A DNA stretch of 64,000 nucleotides, taken from contig NZ_CP150269.1 in assembly GCF_037976825.1 (NCBI RefSeq), forward strand, positions 2,927,501 through 2,991,500. Direction: 5' to 3'. Each line of letters begins with the position of its first letter. Positions within the stretch are counted from its first letter, which is position 1. The stretch comes from Paenibacillus sp. FSL K6-1330. Lineage in GTDB: Bacteria > Bacillota > Bacilli > Paenibacillales > Paenibacillaceae. The notes under the pieces are model-generated. The model had not been told where the DNA came from and searched no databases. It saw only the letters and a list, made by a program, of their open reading frames with translations. The position numbers and the translations under genes are program-made. Below are positions 1 through 7,807 of this stretch, one piece after another.

Positions 1-112
1 TCAGGTATTCAATTTCACGCTTGTCCTGTCGAGTCTGCTCATTATCGCCGTTGTGGCAACAGCTATGTATCAAATGGTGGTATATATAGAACGGATCCTG
101 ATGCGAGGCTAA
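1..112 (+). CDS. ABC transporter permease, C-terminal fragment
   Basis: Only the last 36 codons are inside the window (reading frame begins at base 2, stop TAA at 110-112). The peptide is a hydrophobic helix followed by a short basic tail ending VYIERILMRG. This is how permease subunits of the nitrate/sulfonate/taurine/thiamine-precursor ABC importers (BPD_transp_1 family) usually end. The role would be membrane passage of a small solute together with an ATPase and a binding protein encoded upstream of the window. The substrate cannot be told from this fragment. A histidine-phosphatase-like peptide is readable in another frame across its last codons (see next entry). Confidence 0.6.
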   Translation, partial: QVFNFTLVLSSLLIIAVVATAMYQMVVYIERILMRG

Positions 113-204
113 CTGAACTGGGTATTCAACAAGCTGAGAATCTTGCAGAATTTCTCACAGGTAAAGATCGTGATTTTAATAGAGTAGAGAACCCTTCCGA
201 CTAG
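61..204 (+). pseudogene. Possible remnant of a histidine phosphatase (phosphoglycerate mutase-like) gene
   Basis: The frame starting at base 61 reads through to TAG at 202-204 and contains DARLTELGIQQAENLAEFL. This strongly resembles the segment after the RHG catalytic motif in histidine phosphatases (typical pattern: LTELG..QA..LA..L). The RHG motif itself is not visible upstream, and the frame stops after about 48 codons, inside a terminator stem. It is therefore a decayed fragment at best. It overlaps the last codons of the permease in a different frame, so one of the two readings may be chance. Confidence 0.3.
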
Positions 205-223
205 CGGAAGGGTTCTTTGTTTT
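189..223 (+). terminator. Rho-independent terminator
   Basis: A perfect 11-bp stem (189-199 with 205-215, GAACCCTTCCG) has a 5-base loop and is followed by TTTGTTTT. It closes the transcription unit that ends with the ABC permease and insulates the pyrimidine-controlled unit downstream. Confidence 0.85.
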
Positions 224-473
224 AATGGGGAATTATGGTAGCGTTGTTGAGTTGAGAGCGATACAGAAGGAGGCGCTTATCGTTGGAAGAGGTGTTGGTG
301 ACGTTGCCGGAAAAAGGAAAGAGAGAGAAGACGCTATTACACGATTGAGTCATGTGGAAGCACTCCTTTATCTTGCCCACCATGAGAAAGGGAAATGCAA
401 AAAAGCGGCGTTAATGGTCTTGGTTGGGGATACTGTTAAGATAGTTATTGTGTACAATTGGAAAGTTTGGAGG

Positions 474-503
474 TTGACATGTTCTTCACTATTTTGCTAG
501 TAT
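474..503 (+). promoter_or_regulatory. Sigma-A promoter of the PyrR-type leader
   Basis: TTGACA at 474-479 and TAGTAT at 498-503 are separated by 18 bases. A transcript starting near 510 would carry the attenuator at 531-635 about 20 bases from its 5' end, the usual arrangement for pyr leaders. Confidence 0.65.
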
Positions 504-530
504 GTATCACGAAATAAATTTTCCTTTAAT

Positions 531-635
531 ACAGTCCAGAGAGGCTGAAAAGGGCTACGTGATATTTCTAGGCTAATAATATCTATGTCTTCGCATGCCC
601 TTTTGCCCTCTGTGCAAGAAGGGCTTTTTATTTTG
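531..635 (+). promoter_or_regulatory. PyrR-binding transcription attenuator (pyr leader)
   Basis: Three mutually exclusive structures can be drawn. The PyrR-binding hairpin is at 532-547 (CAGTCCAGAGAGGCTG), carrying the conserved loop sequence UCCAGAGAGGCU known from PyrR-regulated leaders of Bacillales. The antiterminator pairs 540-555 (AGAGGCTGAAAAGGGC) with 597-611 (GCCCTTTTGCCCTCT). The terminator pairs 597-605 with 615-624 and is followed by TTTTTATTTT. By the established model, PyrR with UMP binds the first hairpin, blocks the antiterminator and lets the terminator form, so the downstream gene is shut off when pyrimidines are plentiful. Two further weak hairpins lie between 647 and 712, before the gene. 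Confidence 0.85.
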
Positions 636-761
636 CTTAAGTACCTCTTTTAAAGGGAGTCCTGTGAGGCTTCAAAAGAGAATGGAAAAGTCTTGTGTAA
701 TCCATTCCCTCAAACACGCTAAAAGAGAGTTTTATCATCAAGAATTTGGAGGAACGCTAGA

Positions 762-1982
762 ATGGATTATCGTAAGAAGACAGTAGTAGCTTCAGTAGCT
801 GGTTTAACGTTGGAAGGAATGGACATTATGTTTGTTTCCTTTGCGATGACAATGATTATTTCAGAATTTAACATTGACTTCGCAACGGGTGGACTGATTT
901 CTTCCATAACGAATATCGGCATGCTGCTAGGCGGTATTATTTTTGGGATTTTAGCTGATAAGTTTGGACGGGTAAAGGTGTTTGCGAATACCGTCTTGTT
1001 GTTTGCAATTGGAACAGCTTTAACGGGATTAGCAGCGAATATTGAACAAGTATATATTTTCAGATTTATCGCAGGTCTTGGCGCAGGGGGCGAATATGGA
1101 ATTGGTATGGCTCTCGTTGCTGAGGCTTGGCCGAAAAACAAACAAGGAAGAGCTTCCTCGTATGTGAGTGTAGGTGCACAGTACGGAGTTATTTTAGCAG
1201 CGTTGCTAAGTGCTGTCATTCTTCCGTTCTTGGGATGGAGAGCTTTATTCTTTGTTGGAGTGGTACCTGTCATTTTCGCCGTTATTGTGCGAAAGAAACT
1301 TGAAGAATCTCCAGAGTGGCTGGCTGCCCAAAAAAATAAAGAAACCAACAAACAACATGAAAAAGGCAAGCTGGCTCAACTATTTGAAACGCCTAGAACA
1401 TCGCTGACAACAATTTCATTGATTATTATGGCAACGGTGCAAATTGCCGGCTACAATGGTTTGATGATTTGGCTGCCATCCATGCTGCAGAAATCTCAAG
1501 GTTTATCCGTTTCAAGTTCTGCTCTTTGGACCATTAGTACAGCGGTTGGCATGATTATTGGGATGCTTGCGTTCGGCCTGTTTATGGACCGATTTGGTGC
1601 AAAGCGTGCTTTTGGCATCTTCTTGCTTGCCTCTGCATGTGCTGTGTTTTTATACTCCTATGCTGCTGGAAGTGTTGCCATTTTAATCGGTGGCGCGATT
1701 GTCGGTTTCTTCTCGAATGGCATGTTTGCTGGGTATGGAGCTTTAATTAGCAGCTTCTATCCTGTGCAAATTCGAAGTACGGCGACAAATACGATTTTTA
1801 ACTTCGGTAGAGCCATTGGAGGGTTTTCGCCAATCTTTGTCGGCTATATTCTTCAAAGTTATGATATGACGGTCGTCATGATCTACTTAGCCGCCTTATA
1901 CTGCATTTCCCTTATCGTCATGTTGACTCTAAAAAAAGAGCCAAGTGAGGTTTTGCAACCCGTTGAAGTTAAAATAAATTAA
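762..1982 (+). CDS. MFS transporter, probably for a pyrimidine or pyrimidine precursor
   Basis: This 406-residue membrane protein has about 12 hydrophobic segments, typical of the major facilitator superfamily. The MFS loop 2-3 motif is visible at residues 62-70 (GILADKFGR), with a related copy in the second half (FMDRFGAKR). An aspartate in the first helix (D21) recalls the aromatic acid:H+ symporter (AAHS) subfamily, whose substrates are small aromatic carboxylates. The start ATG has GGAGG at 748-752. It is a single-gene unit controlled by the PyrR attenuator upstream. From that context I infer uptake of a pyrimidine-pathway compound; orotate or dihydroorotate would suit an AAHS-like carrier. 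The family alone does not prove the substrate. The usual PyrR-controlled carrier, uracil permease PyrP, is an unrelated protein. Confidence 0.85.
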   Translation: MDYRKKTVVASVAGLTLEGMDIMFVSFAMTMIISEFNIDFATGGLISSITNIGMLLGGIIFGILADKFGRVKVFANTVLLFAIGTALTGLAANIEQVYIFRFIAGLGAGGEYGIGMALVAEAWPKNKQGRASSYVSVGAQYGVILAALLSAVILPFLGWRALFFVGVVPVIFAVIVRKKLEESPEWLAAQKNKETNKQHEKGKLAQLFETPRTSLTTISLIIMATVQIAGYNGLMIWLPSMLQKSQGLSVSSSALWTISTAVGMIIGMLAFGLFMDRFGAKRAFGIFLLASACAVFLYSYAAGSVAILIGGAIVGFFSNGMFAGYGALISSFYPVQIRSTATNTIFNFGRAIGGFSPIFVGYILQSYDMTVVMIYLAALYCISLIVMLTLKKEPSEVLQPVEVKIN

Positions 1983-1988
1983 AGCATG

Positions 1989-2027
1989 AAAGAACGAATT
2001 CCACACCATAGGGATTCGTTCTTTTTT
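1989..2027 (+). terminator. Rho-independent terminator of the MFS gene
   Basis: A stem of AAGAACGAATtCC with GGgATTCGTTCTT sits around an 8-base loop, followed by TTTTTT. It ends the single-gene transcription unit. Confidence 0.85.
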
Positions 2028-2252
2028 ATGTGCACCCGGCATGGTATGCATATGTACTATAATAAACCCCTTACCCACCAGATTTATACGGAGAAGAATT
2101 TATCTGAGCTAATTGAAGAACTTCTTAACTTATTTGGCTAGGAAATCCGCTGTGAATTTTTCAATAAATCCATATTTTACCCTGAAAGAAGCCTCCATGT
2201 ATGGGATAATCTCTTTGAGATCGATTAGGAAAACTTGGAGGAAATGATAGCG

Positions 2253-3233
2253 ATGAAATTTATAATTCGAAAGATGAGAGAGCCGGACGATTTTGCTGCG
2301 GTGGCGTCGCTGCTCAATACGGTTTGGCCTGAACCGGTAACGGCGGAACTTTTGAAGGAAGAGGAGGACCAAATCCCTCCGGGTAAGCTGGATTACAATG
2401 AGAAGGGCGAGCTGACAGGATGGGATCGTCCCAAATGGGTAGCGGAAGATGAGTCGGGGCAAGTTGTTGCTTACGCTATCGCTTGGAGAGCACCTTGGAC
2501 GGAGCCGGGTGAATTATTCCTCACCCTTGTTGTACACCCGGAAAGCCGTGGAAACGGGGTAGGCAAGGCGATGTACGATACGCTTCACCAATGGGCGGCA
2601 GAGGTTAGAGCTTCTCGTCTGACCGTTATTTTGAGAGATGCAGACGCTTTGTCGGCAGCTTTTGCCGAACGTCGCGGTTACATACAGGAGCGCCATATTT
2701 TCGAATCTGTTCTGGACCTGGCATCGTTTGACAACGACAACCTGTTTGTTTCGGTCGAAGAGGCAGAGCGATCCGGAATTCAGTTCATTACATTAGCCGA
2801 TGAGCCGGGAGAAGACGGGGAAAGAAAGCTCTATGAGCTTTACAAGGTCACACAGCCGGATATTCCGGGTTTTTCCGGCGATGTCCCTTGGTTTGAAGAA
2901 TGGAAGAAATGGAGCATTGGACACAGCAGAGTGCGCCCGGAATGGATCCATATCGCCAAGGACGGCGACCGCTACATCGGTGTCGTCACATTGCAGCAGA
3001 ACGAGCAGACGCAGGCGATGTATCATGAATATACCGGCGTTCTGCCGGAGTACCGGGGCCGCCGCATCGCGCTTGCCTTAAAGCTGCTCGGCATTCAAAC
3101 AGCACGTGCATGCGGAGTCCCTTATTTGAGAACGCATAATGATTCCATGAACGTCCCGATGCTTCGAATTAACCGTGATCTTATCGGTTTCCGGGCGGAG
3201 CCGGGGAATTATCAGATGGTGCTTAAGCTGTAA
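2253..3233 (+). CDS. Tandem GNAT-domain N-acetyltransferase
   Basis: A 326-residue soluble protein with two acetyl-CoA-binding GNAT domains. The first spans roughly residues 3-165 and has the pyrophosphate-binding motif RGNGVG at 99-104. The second is at roughly 180-326, with YRGRRIALA near 270 as a weaker equivalent that lacks the second glycine of the QxxGxG/A pattern. Proteins of this layout transfer acetyl groups from acetyl-CoA to amines; one domain is often structural only. The substrate is unknown. Start chosen at ATG 2253 because GGAGG lies at 2237-2241; in-frame TTG 2235 and ATG 2244 sit on or too close to it. The downstream metallo-hydrolase starts 31 bases later and is probably co-transcribed. 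Confidence 0.85.
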   Translation: MKFIIRKMREPDDFAAVASLLNTVWPEPVTAELLKEEEDQIPPGKLDYNEKGELTGWDRPKWVAEDESGQVVAYAIAWRAPWTEPGELFLTLVVHPESRGNGVGKAMYDTLHQWAAEVRASRLTVILRDADALSAAFAERRGYIQERHIFESVLDLASFDNDNLFVSVEEAERSGIQFITLADEPGEDGERKLYELYKVTQPDIPGFSGDVPWFEEWKKWSIGHSRVRPEWIHIAKDGDRYIGVVTLQQNEQTQAMYHEYTGVLPEYRGRRIALALKLLGIQTARACGVPYLRTHNDSMNVPMLRINRDLIGFRAEPGNYQMVLKL

Positions 3234-3264
3234 ACATCAACAACTGGAGAAAGAGGAAAACGAA

Positions 3265-3909
3265 ATGGAAATAAAAAAAATCAGGAATCGAAACATTCTG
3301 TTTACGTATCGGCAGCCTGCTGGTTGGGATTTAAATGTTCAGCTTATTCTCGGCAATCGGTACAACTACATCATCGATACAGGCTTGGGCTCTTTGAGCA
3401 TGGAGCCTGTCAAAGAATACATAAAGCATGATTCCAAGCCCATCATCGTCATCAATACCCATTACCATTGGGATCACATCTGGGGAAACAGCTCGTTTCG
3501 AAACTGCACGATTTTATCTCACACGAGCTGCAGGGACATGATCGATGTACATTGGGAAGAGATGATGCAGAAATACGGGCATCTTGTTGACGGTGAAGCC
3601 GAAAAACTTCTACCCGATCTAACTTTCGAACAAGAGATCTATTTTCCCGATGACCAAATAAGAATCATGTATACACCCGGTCATACCGCGGACTCCATCA
3701 GCATTATGGATGAATTGGAAAAGGTCATTCATGTAGGCGATAATATCGGTGACTCGATGGAGGAGCTGGTTCCAAGCCTCTATGGTGAAAAAGATGACTA
3801 TATCAAGACTCTTTTAAAGTATAAAGAAATGGATATGGAACTTTGCGTGTCAGGACATAATACGGTTGCGGAAAAGCAAGTCTTTGACAAAATCCTGGAC
3901 CTCTTATAA
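3265..3909 (+). CDS. Metallo-beta-lactamase-fold hydrolase
   Basis: This 214-residue protein has the MBL-fold metal site: H66-x-H68-x-D70-H71 in THYHWDH, H140 in TPGHTADS, D159 in HVGDN, and a late histidine in SGHNT. This is the two-metal site of hydrolases such as glyoxalase II and related thioesterases or lactonases. The substrate is not evident. Start ATG 3265 follows AGAGGAAA; a longer in-frame reading would run back into the GNAT gene and is unlikely. There is no signal peptide, so it is cytoplasmic. Confidence 0.85.
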   Translation: MEIKKIRNRNILFTYRQPAGWDLNVQLILGNRYNYIIDTGLGSLSMEPVKEYIKHDSKPIIVINTHYHWDHIWGNSSFRNCTILSHTSCRDMIDVHWEEMMQKYGHLVDGEAEKLLPDLTFEQEIYFPDDQIRIMYTPGHTADSISIMDELEKVIHVGDNIGDSMEELVPSLYGEKDDYIKTLLKYKEMDMELCVSGHNTVAEKQVFDKILDLL

Positions 3910-3966
3910 GGGCGCCCGCCAACATTTTAACGGAAATAGACACTACGTACGATTTAATCGTTATTC

Positions 3967-4006
3967 AAAAAGCCGGTTTTCCTCGCTAAGGAATCCGGCT
4001 TTTTAT
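3967..4006 (+). terminator. Rho-independent terminator
   Basis: AAAAGCCGG pairs with CCGGCTTTT and is extended by TTCC/GGAA with a small internal mismatch; a T-run follows on the plus strand. It ends the GNAT-hydrolase unit. The A-run on the other side means it could also stop minus-strand transcription coming from scfB. Confidence 0.8.
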
Positions 4007-4132
4007 ATATTCAATGGACACTTGCACGTTCATGTCTAGTGAAAATTTAGTGTCATAATATCTAATGAAGATGGATCATTTTTTAAAATATTCTATTGGA
4101 AAATTTCCCTTACCGTGCAGTTGTACCGCTAT

Positions 4133-5512
4133 CTACACTTCACTCTCTTCCATCGCTCGGATTGATTCGGCGACCTTGGCCATCATCGAGCATTCGATTC
4201 GTTTGCGGAACACGTCGCAACTAAACTCGTAGATTCCGTTAATGGAACCCGTCGCATGCAAAGCATTGGCAGGGCAGCCGCCGCTGCAGTAGAGTTTAGC
4301 CCAGCAATCTTTACACTCCGGCTTCGTGTAGCAGTTGCTTTCTTTGAATTGGCATTGCAGTTCAGGCCGCTTGATGCCATCCCAGATGTTGCCCATGCTG
4401 TATTCTTCATCCCCGACAAACTGGTGGCAAGGGAACAATTCGCCCCATGGCGTGACCGCGAGATACTCTGTGCCTGATCCACAGCCCGTGATCCGCTTCT
4501 GAATGCACGGTCCCTCTGAGAGATCGAGCATGTAATGATAGAAGGTAAACCCTTTGCCTTGTTCAGTGCGCTCAATCATTTCCTTGGCGAGAATTTCGTA
4601 CTGATTATATATCTCCGGGAGATCTTTCTCGGTAAGCGCATAAGGTTCCCGCGGATCACAGATGACCGGCTCCATCGAGATTTTGTCAAAACCAAGATCT
4701 GCGATATGGAAGATGTCTTTGGTGAAGTCGACATTGTTCCGCGTATACGTTCCCCGTACATAATATTCTTGATCTCCGCGCTTTTGGACGAATTCCTTGA
4801 ACTTCGGCACGATAGAATCATAGCTGCCCTTACCGGTAACGGTTGTGCGCAGCCGATCATGTACCTCTTTTCTTCCATCCAAGCTCAAGACGACATTGTA
4901 CATTTCCTGATTTAAAAACTCGGTAACTTCATCGTTGAGCAGCATGCCGTTCGTGGTGAAGGTGAAGCGGAATTTTTTCTTCCATTCCTTCTCTTTGCTT
5001 CGTGCGTACTTTACAATCTCTTTGACGACTTTCCAAGCCATAAGCGGTTCCCCGCCGAAGAAGTCGATATCAAGGTTTCGGTGATGGCCAGAATTTTCGA
5101 GCAGATAATCGATAGCTCTTTGCCCAACCTCTACGCTCATAATTGCCCGATCACCATTGTATTTCCCTTGGCTGGCGAAGCAATATTCGCACGACAGATT
5201 GCAAGTATGTGCGACATTGAGACAGAGCGCCTTTACATACGTTTTACGTGCTTTTAAATGAATAGATAGATCCTCATAAGCATCCTCAGTAAAAAGCTGC
5301 TCATTCTTAATTAGTTCCTCGACCGCTGAGATCGTCTCCTGAATGCTTTCTTCTGAATATTGTTTTTCCATCATGAGCGACAGGATTTGTTCGGGTGTTT
5401 CATGTTCATAAAGCGCAATAACTTCATATGCCAGGTCATCAACAACATGGACAGAGCCACTATAGGTGTCGATTACGATGTTGTATCCGTTCAGTTGATA
5501 TTGGTGAATCAT
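4133..5512 (-). CDS. scfB: SCIFF (ranthipeptide) radical SAM/SPASM maturase
   Basis: A 459-residue radical SAM enzyme. It reads C104-x3-C108-x2-C111 (CNLSCEYC), which binds the SAM-cleaving 4Fe-4S cluster, then the GGEP motif (FFGGEPLMAW), and a C-terminal SPASM domain rich in cysteines (PCHQF; CYTKPECKDCW; CSGGCP) for auxiliary clusters. The first 90 residues (HQYQLNGYNIVIDTYSGSVH...) form the precursor-binding domain typical of the SCIFF maturase. Such enzymes form thioether links between precursor cysteines and alpha/beta/gamma carbons of acceptor residues. The start is set at ATG 5512 by family resemblance (MIHQYQ...); upstream in-frame TTG codons are less likely. It lies about 100 bases downstream of its precursor gene scfA on the same strand. 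Confidence 0.92.
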   Translation of the reverse strand: MIHQYQLNGYNIVIDTYSGSVHVVDDLAYEVIALYEHETPEQILSLMMEKQYSEESIQETISAVEELIKNEQLFTEDAYEDLSIHLKARKTYVKALCLNVAHTCNLSCEYCFASQGKYNGDRAIMSVEVGQRAIDYLLENSGHHRNLDIDFFGGEPLMAWKVVKEIVKYARSKEKEWKKKFRFTFTTNGMLLNDEVTEFLNQEMYNVVLSLDGRKEVHDRLRTTVTGKGSYDSIVPKFKEFVQKRGDQEYYVRGTYTRNNVDFTKDIFHIADLGFDKISMEPVICDPREPYALTEKDLPEIYNQYEILAKEMIERTEQGKGFTFYHYMLDLSEGPCIQKRITGCGSGTEYLAVTPWGELFPCHQFVGDEEYSMGNIWDGIKRPELQCQFKESNCYTKPECKDCWAKLYCSGGCPANALHATGSINGIYEFSCDVFRKRIECSMMAKVAESIRAMEESEV

Positions 5513-5573
5513 ACTGCGAATCAAGCTCCTTTTAACTACAAATTGCAGGCTGCTATTAAGCAGAAACAACTTC

Positions 5574-5593
5574 GCCGTCCTTGTAAGGACGGC
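5574..5593 (-). promoter_or_regulatory. Intercistronic hairpin between scfA and scfB
   Basis: A 9-bp GC-rich perfect stem (GCCGTCCTT with AAGGACGGC) with a 2-base loop lies between the precursor stop and the maturase. There is no clear T-run on the minus strand. It may be a stabilising or processing hairpin, or a partial terminator, that keeps precursor mRNA more abundant than maturase mRNA, as is common for peptide/maturase pairs. Confidence 0.55.
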
Positions 5594-5615
5594 GGTGAGT
5601 TTCTTTGCCCATTTG

Positions 5616-5768
5616 TTATTTGTTCATTGCGTTCTCACAACGCTGATTAGCTACGCCGCAGGAAGTCTTGCAAGCAGATTGGCAAGATGTCTGGCATGCG
5701 CCGCATCCGCCGTGTTTTGCAGTGTCCATCAGTTTGCGTGTGCTTAGTGTTACGATTCTTTTCATCAT
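5616..5768 (-). CDS. scfA: SCIFF ranthipeptide precursor (six cysteines in forty-five residues)
   Basis: A 50-residue peptide read on the minus strand, starting MMKRIVTLSTRKL, with six cysteines at positions 22, 25, 29, 33, 37 and 44. The core reads GGCGACQTSCQSACKTSC, followed by GVANQRCENAMNK. This matches the SCIFF precursor family: N-terminal leader of the type M(K)xIVTLS, then CxxCxxxCxxxCxxxCxxxxxxC. The start at 5768 (or the adjacent ATG at 5765) is preceded by GAGGAG. The modified product is expected to carry several cysteine thioether bridges made by ScfB. Sister ranthipeptides have been linked to cell-cell signalling in clostridia. No dedicated transporter or protease lies next to the pair. 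Confidence 0.93.
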   Translation of the reverse strand: MMKRIVTLSTRKLMDTAKHGGCGACQTSCQSACKTSCGVANQRCENAMNK

Positions 5769-5963
5769 GAATAACTCCTCTACCATTTCGTGAATTCGAA
5801 TAAACTCGCTACGTTGAACTATGGTAACAACAACTTGGAATACTCAACAATCAAAAAGGTCACACTAATTGGAAAATCTAATGGTCTAGGCCACCCAGGC
5901 ATGGTTGTTTATGGCATTAAAATAAGCTAGGATGAAGATACATTATAATATGTAGTCACCTGA

Positions 5964-5987
5964 AAGGTAACATATAAGGTAACATAT
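5964..5987. repeat. Tandem 12-bp direct repeat
   Basis: AAGGTAACATAT occurs twice back to back between the divergent scfA and exporter genes, 37 bases before the exporter start. It could be a regulator binding site or slipped duplication. No protein is assigned. Confidence 0.6.
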
Positions 5988-6024
5988 ATAGTCATCATCA
6001 ACTCGCCTGGAGGCTCTTCATCAC

Positions 6025-7005
6025 ATGGGATTTCGTGTCATCAAAACGGCTGCGGCAAGCCTGCTTGCCATCTTAATTACAGATGCCTTGAACATACCGG
6101 GGGCTACGTCCGCCGGTCTTCTTGCTATACTCGGCGTTGACGTCACGCGAAAACGGAGTGTGCGCTCCATATCGTCCAGATTGTTCGCTTCATTGCTGGG
6201 CCTGGTGCTGGCGTGTATTCTATTTTATTTTCTCGGTTTTCATTATTGGGTACTGGCCATATACATATTGCTTGCATTTCCCGCGATTTCAAAAGCGAAC
6301 TTTAAGGAAGGCATCGTAACCAGCTCGGTCGTGGTGTTTCGGGTGTTTCAGGGGAAAGAGATCGGAATGGACATTTTGCTAACCCAAATTGAACTGTTGA
6401 TTATCGGTCTCGGATCGGCCATGCTTGTGAACTTGGTTTATATGCCGAACAGCGAGGGAGCGATGATGGAGATTCGCCGGAAGGTGGACGGGCTCTTCTC
6501 TGTCATTTTCCATCATTTCTCGCTTACGCTTCGAGATCCCGAACATATATGGGACGGTAAAGAGTTAATTGAGGCTAACCGGCAGATTGAAAGAGGAATT
6601 GAGGAAGCGAAGCGGGCATCGGAGAATCAGATGATTCACCCGGACGGCTCCTGGAACATCTACTTTTATATGCGGAAGGAACAGATGGAGAATATCCAGA
6701 GCATGATGCATCAGATATCCCAGGTGTATGAGAGGCTTCCTCATGGCGTGCTGACGGCGGAAATATTCGATCAGTTAAGCAAGGATGTCATTGCCGAAGG
6801 ATATACGGGCAAGTCCGAAGGACTGCTGATTGAGCTGGAGGACTTGTTTAAAGAGATGGAGCTGCCGACGACCCGCGAAGAATTCGAGGTCCGGTCCGCC
6901 ATCCTGCAGTTATGCCATGAGCTGGAATACTATTTGAATATTTCAAAGAAGTATAAGGCACCCACGGCGAAAAAACCGCAGAAGCGCGCGGATTCGGCTG
7001 TATAG
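6025..7005 (+). CDS. Aromatic acid exporter family protein (DUF939/FUSC-like)
   Basis: A 326-residue protein with about four hydrophobic helices in the first 150 residues (starting GFRVIKTAAASLLAILITD), then a long soluble helical C-terminal part ending in a basic tail. This matches the ArAE_1 plus ArAE_1_C arrangement of Bacillales YqjA-like proteins, relatives of the p-hydroxybenzoate efflux and FUSC families. Transport has been inferred for the family; the substrate here is unknown. A GGAGG lies 11 bases before ATG 6025, a slightly long spacing. It is divergent from scfAB and followed by the spore coat gene with its own RBS. Confidence 0.8.
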   Translation: MGFRVIKTAAASLLAILITDALNIPGATSAGLLAILGVDVTRKRSVRSISSRLFASLLGLVLACILFYFLGFHYWVLAIYILLAFPAISKANFKEGIVTSSVVVFRVFQGKEIGMDILLTQIELLIIGLGSAMLVNLVYMPNSEGAMMEIRRKVDGLFSVIFHHFSLTLRDPEHIWDGKELIEANRQIERGIEEAKRASENQMIHPDGSWNIYFYMRKEQMENIQSMMHQISQVYERLPHGVLTAEIFDQLSKDVIAEGYTGKSEGLLIELEDLFKEMELPTTREEFEVRSAILQLCHELEYYLNISKKYKAPTAKKPQKRADSAV

Positions 7006-7133
7006 CTTAGGGATTTGCAAAAAAAAATCTGATATTTTTAGCATCATATGAATTTATTTGGACCACTTCATTCAACATTCGCCCATGTCTTGCATACACA
7101 TGTATGGAATGATTGTATGGAGGAGGTTCGAAG

Positions 7134-7700
7134 ATGTCATTGAGTCATAAACACCAATGTAGAGAAATCATCACGAAGGCGATCTGCGGCAAGGGTCGTA
7201 AATTCTCTACCGTAACACATACCGTGACTCCGCCTAATAATCCGACCAGTATTTTGGGAGCTTGGATTATAAACCATCAATACGAGGCGGTTGCCGCCGG
7301 AGACGGAATTGAAGTTATTGGTACTTACGATGTTAACATCTGGTATTCCTATGACAAAAATTCACAGACCGATGTGGCGAAAGAAACGGTATCGTATGTA
7401 GAACGCGTGCCTCTTTCTTATCTGGATCCGAAGCATCGTGCATCCACGGTGGAAGTGTCGGCTGAAGCGACACAGGAGCCGAGCTGCGTTGAGGCCAGCG
7501 TATCCTCGAATGGCACGAGTGTCATTCTGCGGGTAGAAAGAGAGTACGCGGTGGAGCTGATTGCGGAAACCAAGGTCGTTGTCAAAGTATGCAGCCATCA
7601 CCATGGCGACTACGAAGACAAAGAATTCGATTACGTCCTGGGAGACGAAGGCGACGATTACGAAGACCTTGATTACGAAGGTCTGGAGGATGAACTGTAA
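7134..7700 (+). CDS. cotE: Outer spore coat morphogenetic protein CotE
   Basis: This 188-residue protein matches CotE by its segments REIITKAICGKGRKFS, SILGAWIINHQYEA and YDVNIWYSYDKNSQT, and by a strongly acidic C-terminal tail of D/E residues. In Bacillus subtilis CotE assembles on the forespore surface and recruits outer coat proteins. Start ATG 7134 is set by a very strong GGAGGAGG at 7119-7126; an in-frame TTG at 7113 would overlap this site. Its position just upstream of mutS-mutL is conserved in Bacillales. Expression is expected in the mother cell during sporulation; I did not identify a sigma-E promoter with confidence. Confidence 0.95.
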   Translation: MSLSHKHQCREIITKAICGKGRKFSTVTHTVTPPNNPTSILGAWIINHQYEAVAAGDGIEVIGTYDVNIWYSYDKNSQTDVAKETVSYVERVPLSYLDPKHRASTVEVSAEATQEPSCVEASVSSNGTSVILRVEREYAVELIAETKVVVKVCSHHHGDYEDKEFDYVLGDEGDDYEDLDYEGLEDEL

Positions 7701-7759
7701 GATAACCCTCCTGTAGGAATGATTCTAATCTTAGCATATGCAGTGAGGGCAGCTTTGCG

Positions 7760-7792
7760 GAGGGCGGATGCCCTCTTTTTTATTTTTTTTTA
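7760..7792 (+). terminator. Rho-independent terminator after cotE
   Basis: A short GAGGGC/GCCCTC stem with loop GGAT is followed by TTTTTTATTTTTTTTT. The long T-run supports termination. The next gene begins only 15 bases later, so some read-through is possible. Confidence 0.7.
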
Positions 7793-7807
7793 CAGGGGGA
7801 CTAGGAG

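Noticed and set aside
225..500. 91-residue frame after the first terminator
   Set aside because: No ribosome binding site, starts inside the terminator T-run, ends inside the promoter of the pyr leader, and the peptide has no family-like features.
595..786. 63-residue frame before the MFS gene
   Set aside because: It is made of the attenuator terminator and leader; no RBS, and it overlaps the MFS start in another frame.
767..1369. Long minus-strand frame opposite the MFS gene
   Set aside because: Antisense shadow of a clear transporter gene; no RBS and unnatural composition.
2052..2141. 29-codon frame ending KNLSELIEELLNLFG
   Set aside because: No ribosome binding site and too short to judge; possibly a decayed gene end but not supportable.
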